64,000 nucleotides of DNA from an uncultured Cellvibrionales bacterium (GCA_913063225.1 CAJXYP010000012.1:1-64000); one strand, 5' to 3'. Numbered from the stretch's first letter, positions 24,495 to 34,630 are shown. The notes: a model not told the origin generated them from the sequence alone. Program-made: numbers and translations.

Positions 24495-25274
24495 TTATGA
24501 TTTCGAGCTGCTTCCCATTGTGGAACCACCGAGAGTGCGTTGACGAATCGCTTCGTACAGAACCACACCTGTGGCAACGGATACATTTAGACTAGCGACA
24601 GAGCCCACCATAGGAATATTGGCCAGATAATCACAGCACTCACGGGTTAAGCGACGTAACCCGCGGTCTTCCGAGCCCATTACCACTGCCGTAGGCACGG
24701 TAAAATCTATTTCGCTGACACCCTGCTCAGCTTCCCCGGCGGCACCGACAATCCAAACTCCTGAATCACGTAATTTTTCCATGGTCCGGGCCAAATTGGT
24801 CACTAACACAAAGGGCACGGTATCTGCGCCACCGGAAGCAACCTTGCGAACAACCGGGGTTAGGCCACAAGAATTATCCCGGGGGACAATTACCGCATCT
24901 ACGCCCGCGGCATCTGCACTGCGCAAGCACGCGCCCAAATTGTGGGGATCAGTGATGCCGTCCAGGATAAGTATTAGGGGTTTGTGTTCGAGCATTTCTA
25001 GATACTCAAACATCCAGCGCTCGTCGTAAACCTTGCCCTTGTCGGCGTAGAGCACAACGCCCTGATGACGGGTGCTATCGACTAACTTGTCTAACTCCTC
25101 GCTTGCAACTTTTTTAACTTCGACCCCGGCTTTCTCAGCCATGGCGATAGTTTTTAGCAAACGTTGATCACGGCGACCACGCAAAACCAACATAGAATTG
25201 GCGCGATCAGGCGTTGTTTTCAATAGGGATTGAACGGCATGAAAGCCAACAATCAAATCAGAACGATGGGTCAT
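24495..25274 (-). CDS. rlmB: RlmB, 23S rRNA (Gm2251) 2'-O-methyltransferase
   Basis: It methylates the ribose of G2251 in the P loop of 23S rRNA. The 259-residue SPOUT protein has an N-terminal substrate-binding domain (GFHAVQSLLKT) and the knot motifs ILDGITDPHNLGACLRSADA, VMGSEDRGLRRL and MVGSVASLNVSVATGVVLYE. It overlaps rnr by 4 bp (ATGA), the same rnr-rlmB pairing as in E. coli, so the two are translationally coupled. Confidence 0.96.
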   Translation of the reverse strand: MTHRSDLIVGFHAVQSLLKTTPDRANSMLVLRGRRDQRLLKTIAMAEKAGVEVKKVASEELDKLVDSTRHQGVVLYADKGKVYDERWMFEYLEMLEHKPLILILDGITDPHNLGACLRSADAAGVDAVIVPRDNSCGLTPVVRKVASGGADTVPFVLVTNLARTMEKLRDSGVWIVGAAGEAEQGVSEIDFTVPTAVVMGSEDRGLRRLTRECCDYLANIPMVGSVASLNVSVATGVVLYEAIRQRTLGGSTMGSSSKS

Positions 25275-27439
25275 TTTTTGTTTCGTTTATGCTTTGGAGT
25301 CGTACGCTTTTTACCGGACTTCTTCCCTTTGGGTTTAGCATTATCTCGCGAATTGGCCCAAGGGTCCGCCGGTAAATTATCTCTGCGACTACCTCGGCGA
25401 GACTTAGGAACTGATTCAGATTCTGAATCAGCGGTTGAGTCTGCGAGCACTAGATCAATTTTGCGTTCTTCTAGATTTACCCGGGCAATTTGTACCAGCG
25501 CCCGGTCACCAAGCGAGAAGATACGCTGAGTGGAGCGTCCAATCAACTGCATACTGGCCGGATCAAACTCATAATAATCTTTTGGCAAGGCCGTAATATG
25601 GATCAAGCCTTCGATATAGAGGTCTTGCAGCTCCACAAATAATCCGAAACCAGTAACTGCGCTGACAATAGCCATGTGCTTTTCACCGACTCTCTCCAGC
25701 AGGTATTCGCACTTTAGCCACTGCATTACATCTCGGGTAGCCTCGTCGGCCCTGCGCTCGTTTTGTGAGCACTGCTCACCCAAGCCAGCGAGAATCGCAG
25801 TATCGTATGGATAGATATCTGCTTTCTTAAGGTTTAAAGCGCCCCTCACCCTAATAACCTTATCCGACTTTTGACGGCTTCGAATAACGGAACGGATGGC
25901 TCTGTGCACTAGCAAATCAGGATAGCGTCGAATAGGCGAGGTAAAGTGCGCATAGCCCTCATAGGCCAATCCAAAATGTCCAAGATTTTCCGGTTGGTAT
26001 ACCGCTTGCTGCATAGATCTCAGCATCTGGGTTTGCACCACTGAAAAGTCCGGTCGATCAGTGACCTGATCCGCAAGCTGTTTAAAATCTGCTGGTGTTG
26101 GCTTTTCGCCACCACCCAAATATAAACCTAGCTGACTAAGGTAGTCATGCAGAGAGCTCAGTCGATCCGCAACTGGCGGCTCGTGCACCCGAAACAAGCC
26201 GGGCACTTTCTGTGATTCCAAAAAGCTTGCAGCACTGACATTAGCGCAAAGCATGCACTCTTCAATAATGCGGTGGGCCTGATTCCGATGAACCGGATCA
26301 ATGCGCTCAATCTTTCTATTTCGGTCAAAAATAATACGGGTTTCAACGGTCTCGAATTCCATTGCACCGCGCTTTTGACGGGCCGCGAATAGAACATCAA
26401 AGAGGGCTGCCAAGTCATCGATACGTTGACTTATTCCCGCCAACTCATCACGCACTGGCTGCTCACTCTGACCGGCTTCCTCCAAAGCTTGAAATACTCG
26501 CGTATAGGTCAACCGCGCATGTGACCGAATCACAGCTTCGGCAAAGCGATATCCCGTTACCTTACCGGCAGCGTCGATATCCATTTCGCAAACCATGGCA
26601 AGCCGATCAACATGTGGGTTCAGCGAACAAAGGCCGTTAGACAGCGCTTCGGGTAGCATGGGAACTACGTGATCAGGGAAATATACTGAGGTGCCTCTAT
26701 TGACCGCCTCTTTATCAAGATCGGACCCAGGCGTTACATATTCCGATACATCGGCAATGGCGACCCAAAGCTTCCAGCCTTTCTTGAAAGGTTTGCAAAG
26801 AACGGCATCATCGAAGTCGCGAGCATCTTCGCCATCAATAGTAACAAAGGGCTCGTCGCGAAGATCTAACCGGTGTTTTGTATGTGCTGCATCGACACTA
26901 CTGCCAAAATTTTGCGCAGCCTCTTCAACACCCTTTGGCCATTCATGGGGAATACCAAACCGACGAATTGCCACCTGTATCTCAACGCCGGCATCCATCT
27001 TGTCACCTAAAACTTCAATCACCTTTCCGTGAGCGGGAGCATAGGCTGTGGGGTATTCGGTAATGGCGACAGATATCATCTGCCCATGGCTAGCGCCGCC
27101 GGAATTTTCTGGAAGAATATGAATATCAGTCGACGAGCCACCTTCCGGGCGAAGGTAACCAAAGTCCCGATCAACCAAGTACTGACCGACCATGATATTA
27201 GCGCCGCGTTCCAGTACTTCCAAAATAACACCATCGCGGCGGCCGCGGTTATCGGTTCGACCCAACTTCACAGCAACCAAGTCGCCATTAAAGACCTGAC
27301 GCATCTCCTGCTTGTTGAGGTAAATGTCATCTGGATCGGCTTTTACAAAACCAAAGCCATCGCGATGGGCGATTACTCGCCCTTCGATAATTTGTGATTG
27401 AGATGAATTGGCTTTGTTGACGGGGCCTTTCTTAAGCAA
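25271..27439 (-). CDS. rnr: RNase R, 3'-5' exoribonuclease
   Basis: A processive exonuclease for structured RNA, also active in trans-translation. The 722 residues comprise a cold-shock OB fold (about 18-60, GRVIAHRDGFGFVK), a second OB domain, the RNB catalytic domain with the acidic cluster TIDGEDARDFDDAV (Asp202, 208, 210, 211), and an S1 domain (about 595-675, MAIVSAVTGFGLFVELQDL). It ends with a lysine-rich tail (KGKKSGKKRTTPKHKRNKK) that helps unwind duplexes. It lacks the N-terminal helix-turn-helix extension of the 813-residue E. coli enzyme. It is the first gene of the rnr-rlmB pair. Confidence 0.96.
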   Translation of the reverse strand: MLKKGPVNKANSSQSQIIEGRVIAHRDGFGFVKADPDDIYLNKQEMRQVFNGDLVAVKLGRTDNRGRRDGVILEVLERGANIMVGQYLVDRDFGYLRPEGGSSTDIHILPENSGGASHGQMISVAITEYPTAYAPAHGKVIEVLGDKMDAGVEIQVAIRRFGIPHEWPKGVEEAAQNFGSSVDAAHTKHRLDLRDEPFVTIDGEDARDFDDAVLCKPFKKGWKLWVAIADVSEYVTPGSDLDKEAVNRGTSVYFPDHVVPMLPEALSNGLCSLNPHVDRLAMVCEMDIDAAGKVTGYRFAEAVIRSHARLTYTRVFQALEEAGQSEQPVRDELAGISQRIDDLAALFDVLFAARQKRGAMEFETVETRIIFDRNRKIERIDPVHRNQAHRIIEECMLCANVSAASFLESQKVPGLFRVHEPPVADRLSSLHDYLSQLGLYLGGGEKPTPADFKQLADQVTDRPDFSVVQTQMLRSMQQAVYQPENLGHFGLAYEGYAHFTSPIRRYPDLLVHRAIRSVIRSRQKSDKVIRVRGALNLKKADIYPYDTAILAGLGEQCSQNERRADEATRDVMQWLKCEYLLERVGEKHMAIVSAVTGFGLFVELQDLYIEGLIHITALPKDYYEFDPASMQLIGRSTQRIFSLGDRALVQIARVNLEERKIDLVLADSTADSESESVPKSRRGSRRDNLPADPWANSRDNAKPKGKKSGKKRTTPKHKRNKK

Positions 27440-27538
27440 AAGTGCGGCCTGAATAGAATAATAGGCGCCTATTGTACGCCTGTACCGATGTTATCCCAGT
27501 TATTCTTACAATCGGAACCCCTGCCTAGAGCAGGCCGC

Positions 27539-29188
27539 CTAGAATCCTGAATCTTGAAACACCACCTCTCCACCAACCATGGTTAGCAGGGGTTTTATAT
27601 TACGAATATCGTCTACTGGAATCTCTAGATAGTCGCGGTCCAGAACTACCAAATCAGCGTACTTACCGGCTTCTAGCGTGCCCAGTTCGTCTTCCATAAA
27701 GAAAAGGTAGGCATTTGATCTAGTATGCGCAATTAGCGCTTCTTGCGGTGTAATCACTTCGTCCGCTTGGTACTTCACAATATTAGGAAACACCTTACCG
27801 GCGGTATATTCCCAAATGGTATGAAAAGGATTATAGGTTGCGACAATAGTGCCGTCGGAACCCAAGCCCCAAAGTATTCCGCTGTCTTGGATCTGGCGGA
27901 TTGGCGGCGAGGCAATTCCCTCAATTCGCGGTTTAACCGTATGGTTGGCAATAGTGATATTCCAACCCAGATCTTTGGCCCGATGAATAGTCTCAGGCTT
28001 AATCAAATCAACATGACCAAGGGTCCAACGCAAATCCGCTATAGGATATTGCTCAGCCAATCGCTCGGATACATCCAGCATGCCCACGGAGGTTCCGTCT
28101 TGCATTGCGTGCTCATTTAACTGCCAGCCGTTGCGCGCGGCAGACTCTGCAATCAATGTCCATTGATCCCAAATATCGTCAGAGAATGGATTTGCCGAAC
28201 CGGTTGTATCGTGCAAAAAGCCATGAACATGTTCTCCTATGCCAAACATGCCGAATTTATCATCACGCTGAAAAGGCGCTTCACGGTCGAGAAGTTCTGC
28301 CGCAGCAATTGAAGTCCGTGATGTTTCCGCCCAATAGCGTTGCGCGTAGAACACCCGTAAATCAAGATCATCTTCGGCAGCCAGTTCGATTACCGGGTCG
28401 TAGGAACCATCCAGATATCCCGCATCCCATGTTGCGGTTATTCCCATGCTAGTTAGATAGCGGTTAAAGGCTCTAACCTCTTCTTTTCGCTCTTGCATAT
28501 TGATAGCAAAAGGAAAGTACTCCAGCGCCGCGTACATCACCGCTCTGCCGTCAGCACTGCTAGTTCGCACTACTGAATCACCTGTATAAAAATCGCCCAG
28601 CGCGGGCGCCAAAATTGCTTCTGACAGGCTGTTCATAAAAAAGGCGACATAAGTTTTTTGGATAAATACCGGATTGTTTGGAGCCGCTTGATCAAGCTCT
28701 TCACGGGTAAAGCCTCCGGGCTGATCTTCAAACTGCTGTTCGTTCCAGGCACCTAGAATAAAAATCCACTGATCAGGGCCAAGTTCTTCCGCACGCTGGC
28801 TAATGCGCCTGAGAACTTCCGCTCGCGACGTAACCCCGTGAATACGAAGTTCGTAGGCCGCAAAGTTGGTCCCGCGCAAGTAGTGCAGATGGTTATCAAT
28901 AAGACCGGGGATTACCGTCCTGCCTTGCAGGTCGACGATTTGAGTATTGGGGCCTGCCAGAGAGCTGATCTCTTGCGTTCCGCCCACGGCATCAATGCGC
29001 TCACCAGATACAGCTAAGGCACTGGCAATACTAAAGTCCGCATCAACTGTAAGGATTTTGCCATTCACAAAGATGGTATCTGGGGCTGGAGCACCGTTCT
29101 CGGCCTCAACCACTTCGTCAGTTTGACTATTGCAGCCGGACGCAAATACCGCGGCTAATAGCCAGCTAAGATGTAATTTACGATTCAT
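27539..29188 (-). CDS. Lipoprotein amidohydrolase family 3 (complete copy)
   Basis: A 549-residue metal-dependent hydrolase of the amidohydrolase_3 (YtcJ-like) group. I start at the ATG at 29188 (MNRKLHLSWLLAAVFASGC) because GGGGAAAA precedes it and the lipobox Cys19 then sits normally; an upstream ATG would give an improbable 15-residue addition. Metal-site motifs are IDNHLHY, FGIGEHVHGF, LNEHAMQDG, WTLGHVDL and WGLGSDGTI. It ends with the family's GKYADLVVLDRDYLEIP strand. Being a lipoprotein is unusual for this group. It is last in a minus-strand run of exported enzymes (36311 to 27539) and is similar to the genes at 76-617 and 34671-36311. The substrate, possibly an amide or cyclic imide, is unknown. 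Confidence 0.85.
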   Translation of the reverse strand: MNRKLHLSWLLAAVFASGCNSQTDEVVEAENGAPAPDTIFVNGKILTVDADFSIASALAVSGERIDAVGGTQEISSLAGPNTQIVDLQGRTVIPGLIDNHLHYLRGTNFAAYELRIHGVTSRAEVLRRISQRAEELGPDQWIFILGAWNEQQFEDQPGGFTREELDQAAPNNPVFIQKTYVAFFMNSLSEAILAPALGDFYTGDSVVRTSSADGRAVMYAALEYFPFAINMQERKEEVRAFNRYLTSMGITATWDAGYLDGSYDPVIELAAEDDLDLRVFYAQRYWAETSRTSIAAAELLDREAPFQRDDKFGMFGIGEHVHGFLHDTTGSANPFSDDIWDQWTLIAESAARNGWQLNEHAMQDGTSVGMLDVSERLAEQYPIADLRWTLGHVDLIKPETIHRAKDLGWNITIANHTVKPRIEGIASPPIRQIQDSGILWGLGSDGTIVATYNPFHTIWEYTAGKVFPNIVKYQADEVITPQEALIAHTRSNAYLFFMEDELGTLEAGKYADLVVLDRDYLEIPVDDIRNIKPLLTMVGGEVVFQDSGF

Positions 29189-29262
29189 TTTTCCCCAAAA
29201 AAGATCGGCAACAGCGTTAGCGTTGTCGGTCATTTACATTACTACCTTTATGACTATAGGTA

Positions 29263-29886
29263 TTAGTCTGCCAGCTGGAATCGGTGCGGCATTGTTAGCT
29301 CTTCGGGAGTGTATTCACCCTTGCGAAGCGTCCATGTTTGCAGCACAGCGATCGCTGCATCGACTGAACAGTCGTCAAAAGTCATGCGCCGGATCAGCGG
29401 AATAGTGGAGTTATCTGCAGGTGGCCGAGCGCCAACTGCAGCCAACCGACCACCTCCGGGTATGCTGATCGTGCCAATAGTCAGACACAGATCCGGCGCC
29501 ATATCTGGTGTTATTGTGCCGTCGTCGTGCATGGTAATTTGTTGCGCAATCTCGCCATTACAGGGCTCTGCTGCCACATAAGAATGGTGCTTCGGCTCTT
29601 GTAATGTCATACATACATCCCAGTGGGGAAGTACAAATTCACCTTCGGCAATAGATGCCTCATCAAAGCCTTGGTCTATCTGAACGCCGCCCATATACAA
29701 AAAACAATCGTGGCCCTGAAAACCACCAATTGGCATAGCGCCGGCTAGGTGCGCAAAAAGATCAACGCACCAACCGCGTGTTTCATCCTGAGTATCCACC
29801 AATTTAATTTCAACCATGTCAGCATTTGCCGCTGACACTTGGAAGATCGCCAATAGAGTAGTAATTACTAGTATATTAATTTTCAT
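29263..29886 (-). CDS. Exported ricin-like (beta-trefoil) protein (copy 2 of 3)
   Basis: A 207-residue protein with a signal peptide of 22 residues ending SAANA. The mature part has the same three-repeat layout as the copies at 3376-3903 and 43367-43921: RGWCVDLFAH with GHDCFLYMGG, then WDVCMTLQEP with AAEPCNGEIAQQI, then DLCLTIG with FDDCS and LQTWTL. The final Q-T-W is the Q-x-W-type motif of ricin-like domains. It starts 11 bp after the cytochrome c gene and precedes the amidohydrolase, so it belongs to the exported-enzyme run. Carbohydrate binding is possible, not shown. Confidence 0.65.
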   Translation of the reverse strand: MKINILVITTLLAIFQVSAANADMVEIKLVDTQDETRGWCVDLFAHLAGAMPIGGFQGHDCFLYMGGVQIDQGFDEASIAEGEFVLPHWDVCMTLQEPKHHSYVAAEPCNGEIAQQITMHDDGTITPDMAPDLCLTIGTISIPGGGRLAAVGARPPADNSTIPLIRRMTFDDCSVDAAIAVLQTWTLRKGEYTPEELTMPHRFQLAD

Positions 29887-29897
29887 TTGGCTCTCCT

Positions 29898-30638
29898 TTA
29901 TAAAGTCATTATGTAGGCAACAACATCAGCAATTGCTTGCTCGTCTGCCAAGGTTTTTGCAAAAAGTGCCATTTGCGGACCATACACATCGCTTGGATCC
30001 GCCCCTCTGATTCCATCTCTGAAGTACTGCAGCTGTCTTTCCATATACCAGTCGGTTTGATTAACCAGCTTGGGAGAACCCAGCAGCACGTTGCCGTTGC
30101 CGTTTATGCCATGACAAGCAATACAGGCACTAACGTATATTTCTTCGCCTTTAGCCACATCAGGCTCGCTTGGATGCTGTAGAGCGGCGTATTTTGAGCG
30201 CCAAATAAATGGTCTATCAGTGCCAGCCACCTCACCGCGGGCCAATTCTGGCGGCGCACCGGGCTCCATATCTTCTATGTATTCCGCAATATTTTTAATA
30301 GTGGCGTCGTTTCTGACCATGCCGGAAACAATAGACATCTGAACACCGGGCACATCATCGTAGTGCGTGCCGCGAATACGGTTTCTAAAATTATGCAGCT
30401 GTCTTTCAACATACCAGGCTTCCATACCGGCTAGCGCTGGCGCATCCAAAGCAGGCCCACCTTGACCCTGAGTACCGTGACAAAAGGCGCAGGTAGGAAA
30501 TAGTTCTTCTCCAGACATACCCTGCCGCGAATCCATCGGATACATTTGCGCAGTGGCGCCCTGCATCATCGCTAGACCAAACAGAACCAAACCGGCAAAA
30601 ATTCCACGCCGATATCCAAATATATTTGTTTTTATCAT
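29898..30638 (-). CDS. Exported dihaem cytochrome c (c4-like)
   Basis: A 246-residue protein with a signal peptide (ending GATAQ) and two c-type haem sites: CAFCH (Cys50-His54, with GTQGQGG after it) and CIACH (Cys172-His176, with GINGNGN). Each half has the class I pattern, with candidate distal Met ligands in GVQMSIVSGM and PQMALFAKTL. Two-domain proteins of this kind (cytochrome c4/c553) carry electrons in the periplasm. Its place between two sulfatases and a ricin-like gene is odd, since none of those enzymes is known to need electrons. It may accept electrons from an unknown oxidoreductase that works on the same substrate. Confidence 0.9.
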   Translation of the reverse strand: MIKTNIFGYRRGIFAGLVLFGLAMMQGATAQMYPMDSRQGMSGEELFPTCAFCHGTQGQGGPALDAPALAGMEAWYVERQLHNFRNRIRGTHYDDVPGVQMSIVSGMVRNDATIKNIAEYIEDMEPGAPPELARGEVAGTDRPFIWRSKYAALQHPSEPDVAKGEEIYVSACIACHGINGNGNVLLGSPKLVNQTDWYMERQLQYFRDGIRGADPSDVYGPQMALFAKTLADEQAIADVVAYIMTL

Positions 30639-30731
30639 CTAAAAGATCCCCTCTTGTCTAATCTTTAACTGGGCAACAGCACCTAGTTATCAATAGGACT
30701 ACCAACCCAGGATTACCCTACCTATAAAAAT

Positions 30732-32195
30732 CTAATTACTTCCTCGAACAGCAGTTTCGGCCCAAGGCTCATCAACTTCTGGCAAGCGAATATCATAGTT
30801 CCAGCCATCCCCGTCTGTATTACCAAAATACTCTCCAGGTCTTTTCCCACCCGGCAGAACTCCCTTAGAGGGAACACTGGGAATCGCTTCAATTAGTGCT
30901 AATAATTCCGCTAGTTTCTCGGGATTACTCTCTGACAAATCATTGGTTTCAGTGGGATCATCCAATACGTTGAAAAGTCCAATCTGTTGCAAATCACCTT
31001 GACCATGTCGCACCACTTTTAGAGGCCAATCAAAAGAGGCTCTAGAATTGCCGACCCCGATAGTAGTAAGCGCTCGATCAATTTGCTCGCCTCGAGCAAT
31101 TGCTCCCCACATGCTTTGCCCATAAGGGTCAATAGCATCCGCCGGATCTCCACCTGCGGCTTCAAGTAAGGTTGGTAACCAGTCATGCACAGCGATGGGC
31201 TGCTCAAGAATTCCGCCTTCAACCTGACCAGGCCACCAAATGGACCCTGGTACTCGCATGCCGCCCTCGTAGGATTGGCCTTTGCCCATGCGCAAATCGC
31301 CATTACTGGCACCCTGATCCAAGGCTCCGCCATTATCACTGGAAAATACAATAATGGTGTCTTGCAAAATACCTTCTGCATCGAGGGAAGCGATTACTTC
31401 ACCGATAGCCGCATCTACCTGAGTTACCATTTCTGCATACACCCTCCGATCGCCTGCCTCTACATCAGAATTCAAACCACTATTTACTGGCGTAAATTGC
31501 AGTGGCGAATGCGGCGCGTTGTAAGTGAGGTACATAAAAAAGGGACTTTCTGAATCGCGACCTGCAATCACACGAATGGCATCCTCGGTAAGCAAGTCAG
31601 TCGCATGGCCTTCTTCGCGCAGCGTTTGACCATTGCGCTGCCAATCAAGCGCCTGATGATAGACATGGGTGTAAAAATCGATCCAGCCTCCAAGAAATCC
31701 ATAGTGGTAATCAAAACCACGGGAGGTAGGCCAAAAATCCGTATTGCCAATGCCCAGATGCCACTTGCCGACCATATACGTCTGATAGCCCATATCTTTG
31801 AAATACTCCGGCATCAGCTTCAATTCCAATGGCACTCCGGTGTGATCACCCATTGGCCCATCAACGCCATAATCCAAAGGATTGTGTCCGGTCAGAAGCG
31901 CTGTACGAGTTGGACTGCAAATCGGATATACGTAGTTGCGGTCCAGCTGAACACCTGTGGCAGCAAGCTCATCCAAATTTGGTGTGGCAATTTCACTACC
32001 GTTGTAGCCAACATCGTTAAAGCCCATATCATCCACTAGGATAAATAGGACGTTTGGCTGAGAATTAGAAGGGCTAGCGGACAGATTTGAGGAATCAGGC
32101 ATCGCAGCTTGATCAGGGACAACCTCTGTCGAATCTGAGCAGGCCACCACCATAAAGGCGGCCGTTATCAATATGACAAAATTAAAGCTCTTCAT
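30732..32195 (-). CDS. Lipoprotein sulfatase, Cys-type (tandem copy A)
   Basis: A 487-residue sulfatase. The lipobox is AFMVVAC (Cys19). The N-terminal metal site is ILVDDMGFNDVGYNG (Asp55, Asp56) and the modification site is CSPTR (Cys93 to Arg97). The Cys must be oxidised to formylglycine for activity. Further family motifs are VGKWHLG and FSSDNGG. It overlaps the neighbouring sulfatase by 14 bp and is clearly a paralogue of it, so they come from a duplication and are probably translationally coupled. It likely removes sulfate from polysaccharide or small sulfate esters at the cell surface. The C-terminal end (NLSESNPEKLAELLALI) is the usual S1-type ending. Confidence 0.93.
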   Translation of the reverse strand: MKSFNFVILITAAFMVVACSDSTEVVPDQAAMPDSSNLSASPSNSQPNVLFILVDDMGFNDVGYNGSEIATPNLDELAATGVQLDRNYVYPICSPTRTALLTGHNPLDYGVDGPMGDHTGVPLELKLMPEYFKDMGYQTYMVGKWHLGIGNTDFWPTSRGFDYHYGFLGGWIDFYTHVYHQALDWQRNGQTLREEGHATDLLTEDAIRVIAGRDSESPFFMYLTYNAPHSPLQFTPVNSGLNSDVEAGDRRVYAEMVTQVDAAIGEVIASLDAEGILQDTIIVFSSDNGGALDQGASNGDLRMGKGQSYEGGMRVPGSIWWPGQVEGGILEQPIAVHDWLPTLLEAAGGDPADAIDPYGQSMWGAIARGEQIDRALTTIGVGNSRASFDWPLKVVRHGQGDLQQIGLFNVLDDPTETNDLSESNPEKLAELLALIEAIPSVPSKGVLPGGKRPGEYFGNTDGDGWNYDIRLPEVDEPWAETAVRGSN

Positions 32196-33642
32196 AATAT
32201 TCCGGTAATGTTCCGTTGGTTACCGCTTCGGCCCATGGCTCCTTAATACCGATGTGACGCGCGTCGTAAGTCGGCACATCGGCTGGGTAGTAGCGTGGAG
32301 AGTTATTGAACACAGGTTCAAGCCTATTTACTTCTGGCACTGGCATAGCCGCTATTTCGGCTATCAATCGTGCTGCTATCTCGGGATTAATCGCGGCTAA
32401 ATCATTCTGCTCACTAGGGTCATCAACCACATTGAATAGGCTATAACTTTGCTCACCGGTTTCGGCATTCTCAATGGCCACAAGCTTCAACGGCCATTCA
32501 AAAACACCCAGGCTGCCTGTTGCACCCATAACAACGGTATTCCGTTCTATCTCTACTCCATCGGTAATAGCTGCCCACATACTCTGGCCGTAGGCATCAA
32601 CTACGACTTCAGAATCACCGCCAACTGCGTCCAATAGCGTCGGTAACCAATCATGTACCGCAATAGGCTGCTCTAAAAGACCGCCTGAATCGATGGTTCC
32701 AACCCAGCTTATTAACCCGGGAACCCGCATTCCACCCTCTAAAGCATCACGCTTTGCGCCGCGTAAAATACCGTTGCTGGCACCGAGGCCAGGAACACCA
32801 CCGTTGTCGCTGGAGAAAATCACTATGGTCTCTTCCAGAATGCCCTGCGCTTCCAGGGTATCCAATACTCGACCAATACCGCCATCTAAATGGGTAACCA
32901 TCTCTGCGTAAACGCTGCGGTCGCTGATCTCAGGGTAATTATTCAGATCAGAGTAAGTTGGTGGATGCTGCAAAGGACTATGGGGCGCGTTGTAAGCAAG
33001 CCACATCAGAAATGGCTGTCCCTCGTTTCGACCTTCAATAATACTGACGGCCTCGTCTGTCATCAGGTCTGTTGCGTGACCTTCTTCGTGAACCGAAACG
33101 CCGTCGCGCTGCCAATCCAGCCTTTCAGCAAATACATGGGTATAAAAATCTACCCAACCACCGAGAAGTCCGTAGTAACTGTCAAAACCTTTGGCCGATG
33201 GCCAAGCGCTGGTTTCAGAAAGCCCTAAATGCCACTTACCAATCATATGGGTCTGATAACCCAGATCTTTGAAGTACTCAGGCATTATTTTTAGGTCAGC
33301 AGGCAAGCTGGCGTAGTCGTCGATAGGTCCGGTAATGCCCATATCTAATGGGCTTTTACCTGATAGCAGCGCAGCTCTGGTGGGGCTGCATACAGGGTAA
33401 ACGTAATTACGGTCGAGCTGCATGCCATCTAGGGCTAGCTGATCCAGGTTGGGCGTGGCAATTTCACTGCCGAGGTAACCGACATCACCAAAACCCATAT
33501 CATCAACCATTATAAAAATTACATTTGGCTGCGAAGGAGCCGCTGCAGAAACTTGCGGCATGCTGCTTGCCATATCTTCAGTGGATTCGGAGCACGCCGC
33601 TAGTAACAATATGCTCAATAAAATCAGGCTACTTCTAATCAA
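32182..33642 (-). CDS. Lipoprotein sulfatase, Cys-type (tandem copy B)
   Basis: A 486-residue paralogue of the preceding sulfatase. I use the TTG at 33642, just after GGGGAAAGAAAG, because it gives a normal lipoprotein leader ending LLLAAC (Cys17). The ATG upstream at 33711 would overlap the esterase gene and add a non-signal stretch. The active-site motif is CSPTR again (Cys85), with metal site IMVDDMGFGDVGY and IGKWHLG. Both sulfatases need a formylglycine-generating enzyme; the only SUMF1-domain protein in this window (52406-53254) lacks the catalytic cysteines. The target sulfate ester is unknown. Confidence 0.92.
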   Translation of the reverse strand: MIRSSLILLSILLLAACSESTEDMASSMPQVSAAAPSQPNVIFIMVDDMGFGDVGYLGSEIATPNLDQLALDGMQLDRNYVYPVCSPTRAALLSGKSPLDMGITGPIDDYASLPADLKIMPEYFKDLGYQTHMIGKWHLGLSETSAWPSAKGFDSYYGLLGGWVDFYTHVFAERLDWQRDGVSVHEEGHATDLMTDEAVSIIEGRNEGQPFLMWLAYNAPHSPLQHPPTYSDLNNYPEISDRSVYAEMVTHLDGGIGRVLDTLEAQGILEETIVIFSSDNGGVPGLGASNGILRGAKRDALEGGMRVPGLISWVGTIDSGGLLEQPIAVHDWLPTLLDAVGGDSEVVVDAYGQSMWAAITDGVEIERNTVVMGATGSLGVFEWPLKLVAIENAETGEQSYSLFNVVDDPSEQNDLAAINPEIAARLIAEIAAMPVPEVNRLEPVFNNSPRYYPADVPTYDARHIGIKEPWAEAVTNGTLPEYYEEL

Positions 33643-33694
33643 CTTTCTTTCCCCATTTGTCCAAATTTTTCTGAATCTCTGTGCCGCAGCCCAT

Positions 33695-34630
33695 CTATTC
33701 AATTGATGCATATCCCAATGAAACCAGATAATTACTTATCAGAGTGAATACTTGACTTCGATGTTCCGGTCTGCGGAAAAAATGATCCGCACCTGATATG
33801 AGATGAAACTTGGTTTGATTTCCCGCCTCACCATACTGTTGATGGAATGCCATTGCAGGCTCAAAGGCAACTGTTGTATCGGCGTTGCCATGAATAAATA
33901 GTGCAGGCGGCATGTCAGCAGCAACGTAATTCGCTGGAACAAAGTCATCCATGCTATAGCCTTCGGGCACCATTGAATTTTCTGAATTGTCCGTGCGAGA
34001 AACCGGCACAGACCAAAGAATCATGTGGTTCGGAACCGAACTAACCTCAAGATTCTCTGTGATCTCATCAAACTCATCAATAACGCCAGTGGTGAGCGCG
34101 AGATAGGCGCCTGCAGAATGGCCGGACATAACAATACGATCTGGATCTATTCCTAAGTCGCTGGCGTTTTCTCGTAACCAACGAACCGAAGATTTAGCGT
34201 CTGAAATTATTTCATCGAGCGTACGGTCTGGCGTATCCAATAGACGATATGCAATCGAGACTACGGCAATACCCTCGGGAATAAGCCGCGCAGCTAGGTC
34301 ATAACCCTGCTGAGGACTACCCTGTCGCAAGCCACCACCGTGCATAAAAATTAGTGCGGCTATTTTGTCGCTAGTGCTATGGCCATCTGGAGTGAATATG
34401 TGTGCACTAAGCTCAGAATCACCGACAGTTTTATAGCTTTGTATCGAGCTGGGTTCTATTAGGGAACGACCATCGCCGGGAGGTGGTGGCGGCCGAACGG
34501 GTGCTTGTGCGGCATTTTCCAATGCAATTTCTATGGCCGCGTCCATTTCGGCATTTTCAGGCGCCAAACTGTCACAGGCGGACAGAAAAACTGCCACCAC
34601 CACTGCAATAGAAATCAAATATCTAGTCAT
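33695..34630 (-). CDS. Lipoprotein alpha/beta-hydrolase (esterase/lipase)
   Basis: A 311-residue esterase of the alpha/beta-hydrolase fold. The ATG at 34630 is preferred because GGGGGTGCG precedes it and the leader then ends VFLSAC (lipobox). The oxyanion-hole HGGG is in IFMHGGGLRQGS, the nucleophile in MSGHSAGAYLAL (G-x-S-x-G), and the catalytic His in LISGADHFF; the Asp is probably in FIHGNADTTVAF. It resembles the carbohydrate-esterase-like BD-FAE group. It lies between an amidohydrolase and two sulfatases on the same strand, so it may remove acyl groups from the same substrate. Confidence 0.88.
   Translation of the reverse strand: MTRYLISIAVVVAVFLSACDSLAPENAEMDAAIEIALENAAQAPVRPPPPPGDGRSLIEPSSIQSYKTVGDSELSAHIFTPDGHSTSDKIAALIFMHGGGLRQGSPQQGYDLAARLIPEGIAVVSIAYRLLDTPDRTLDEIISDAKSSVRWLRENASDLGIDPDRIVMSGHSAGAYLALTTGVIDEFDEITENLEVSSVPNHMILWSVPVSRTDNSENSMVPEGYSMDDFVPANYVAADMPPALFIHGNADTTVAFEPAMAFHQQYGEAGNQTKFHLISGADHFFRRPEHRSQVFTLISNYLVSLGYASIE

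Noticed and set aside
29130-29233. N-terminal extension of the amidohydrolase to the ATG at 29233
   Set aside because: The ATG at 29188 has a ribosome-binding site and puts the lipobox at the expected place.
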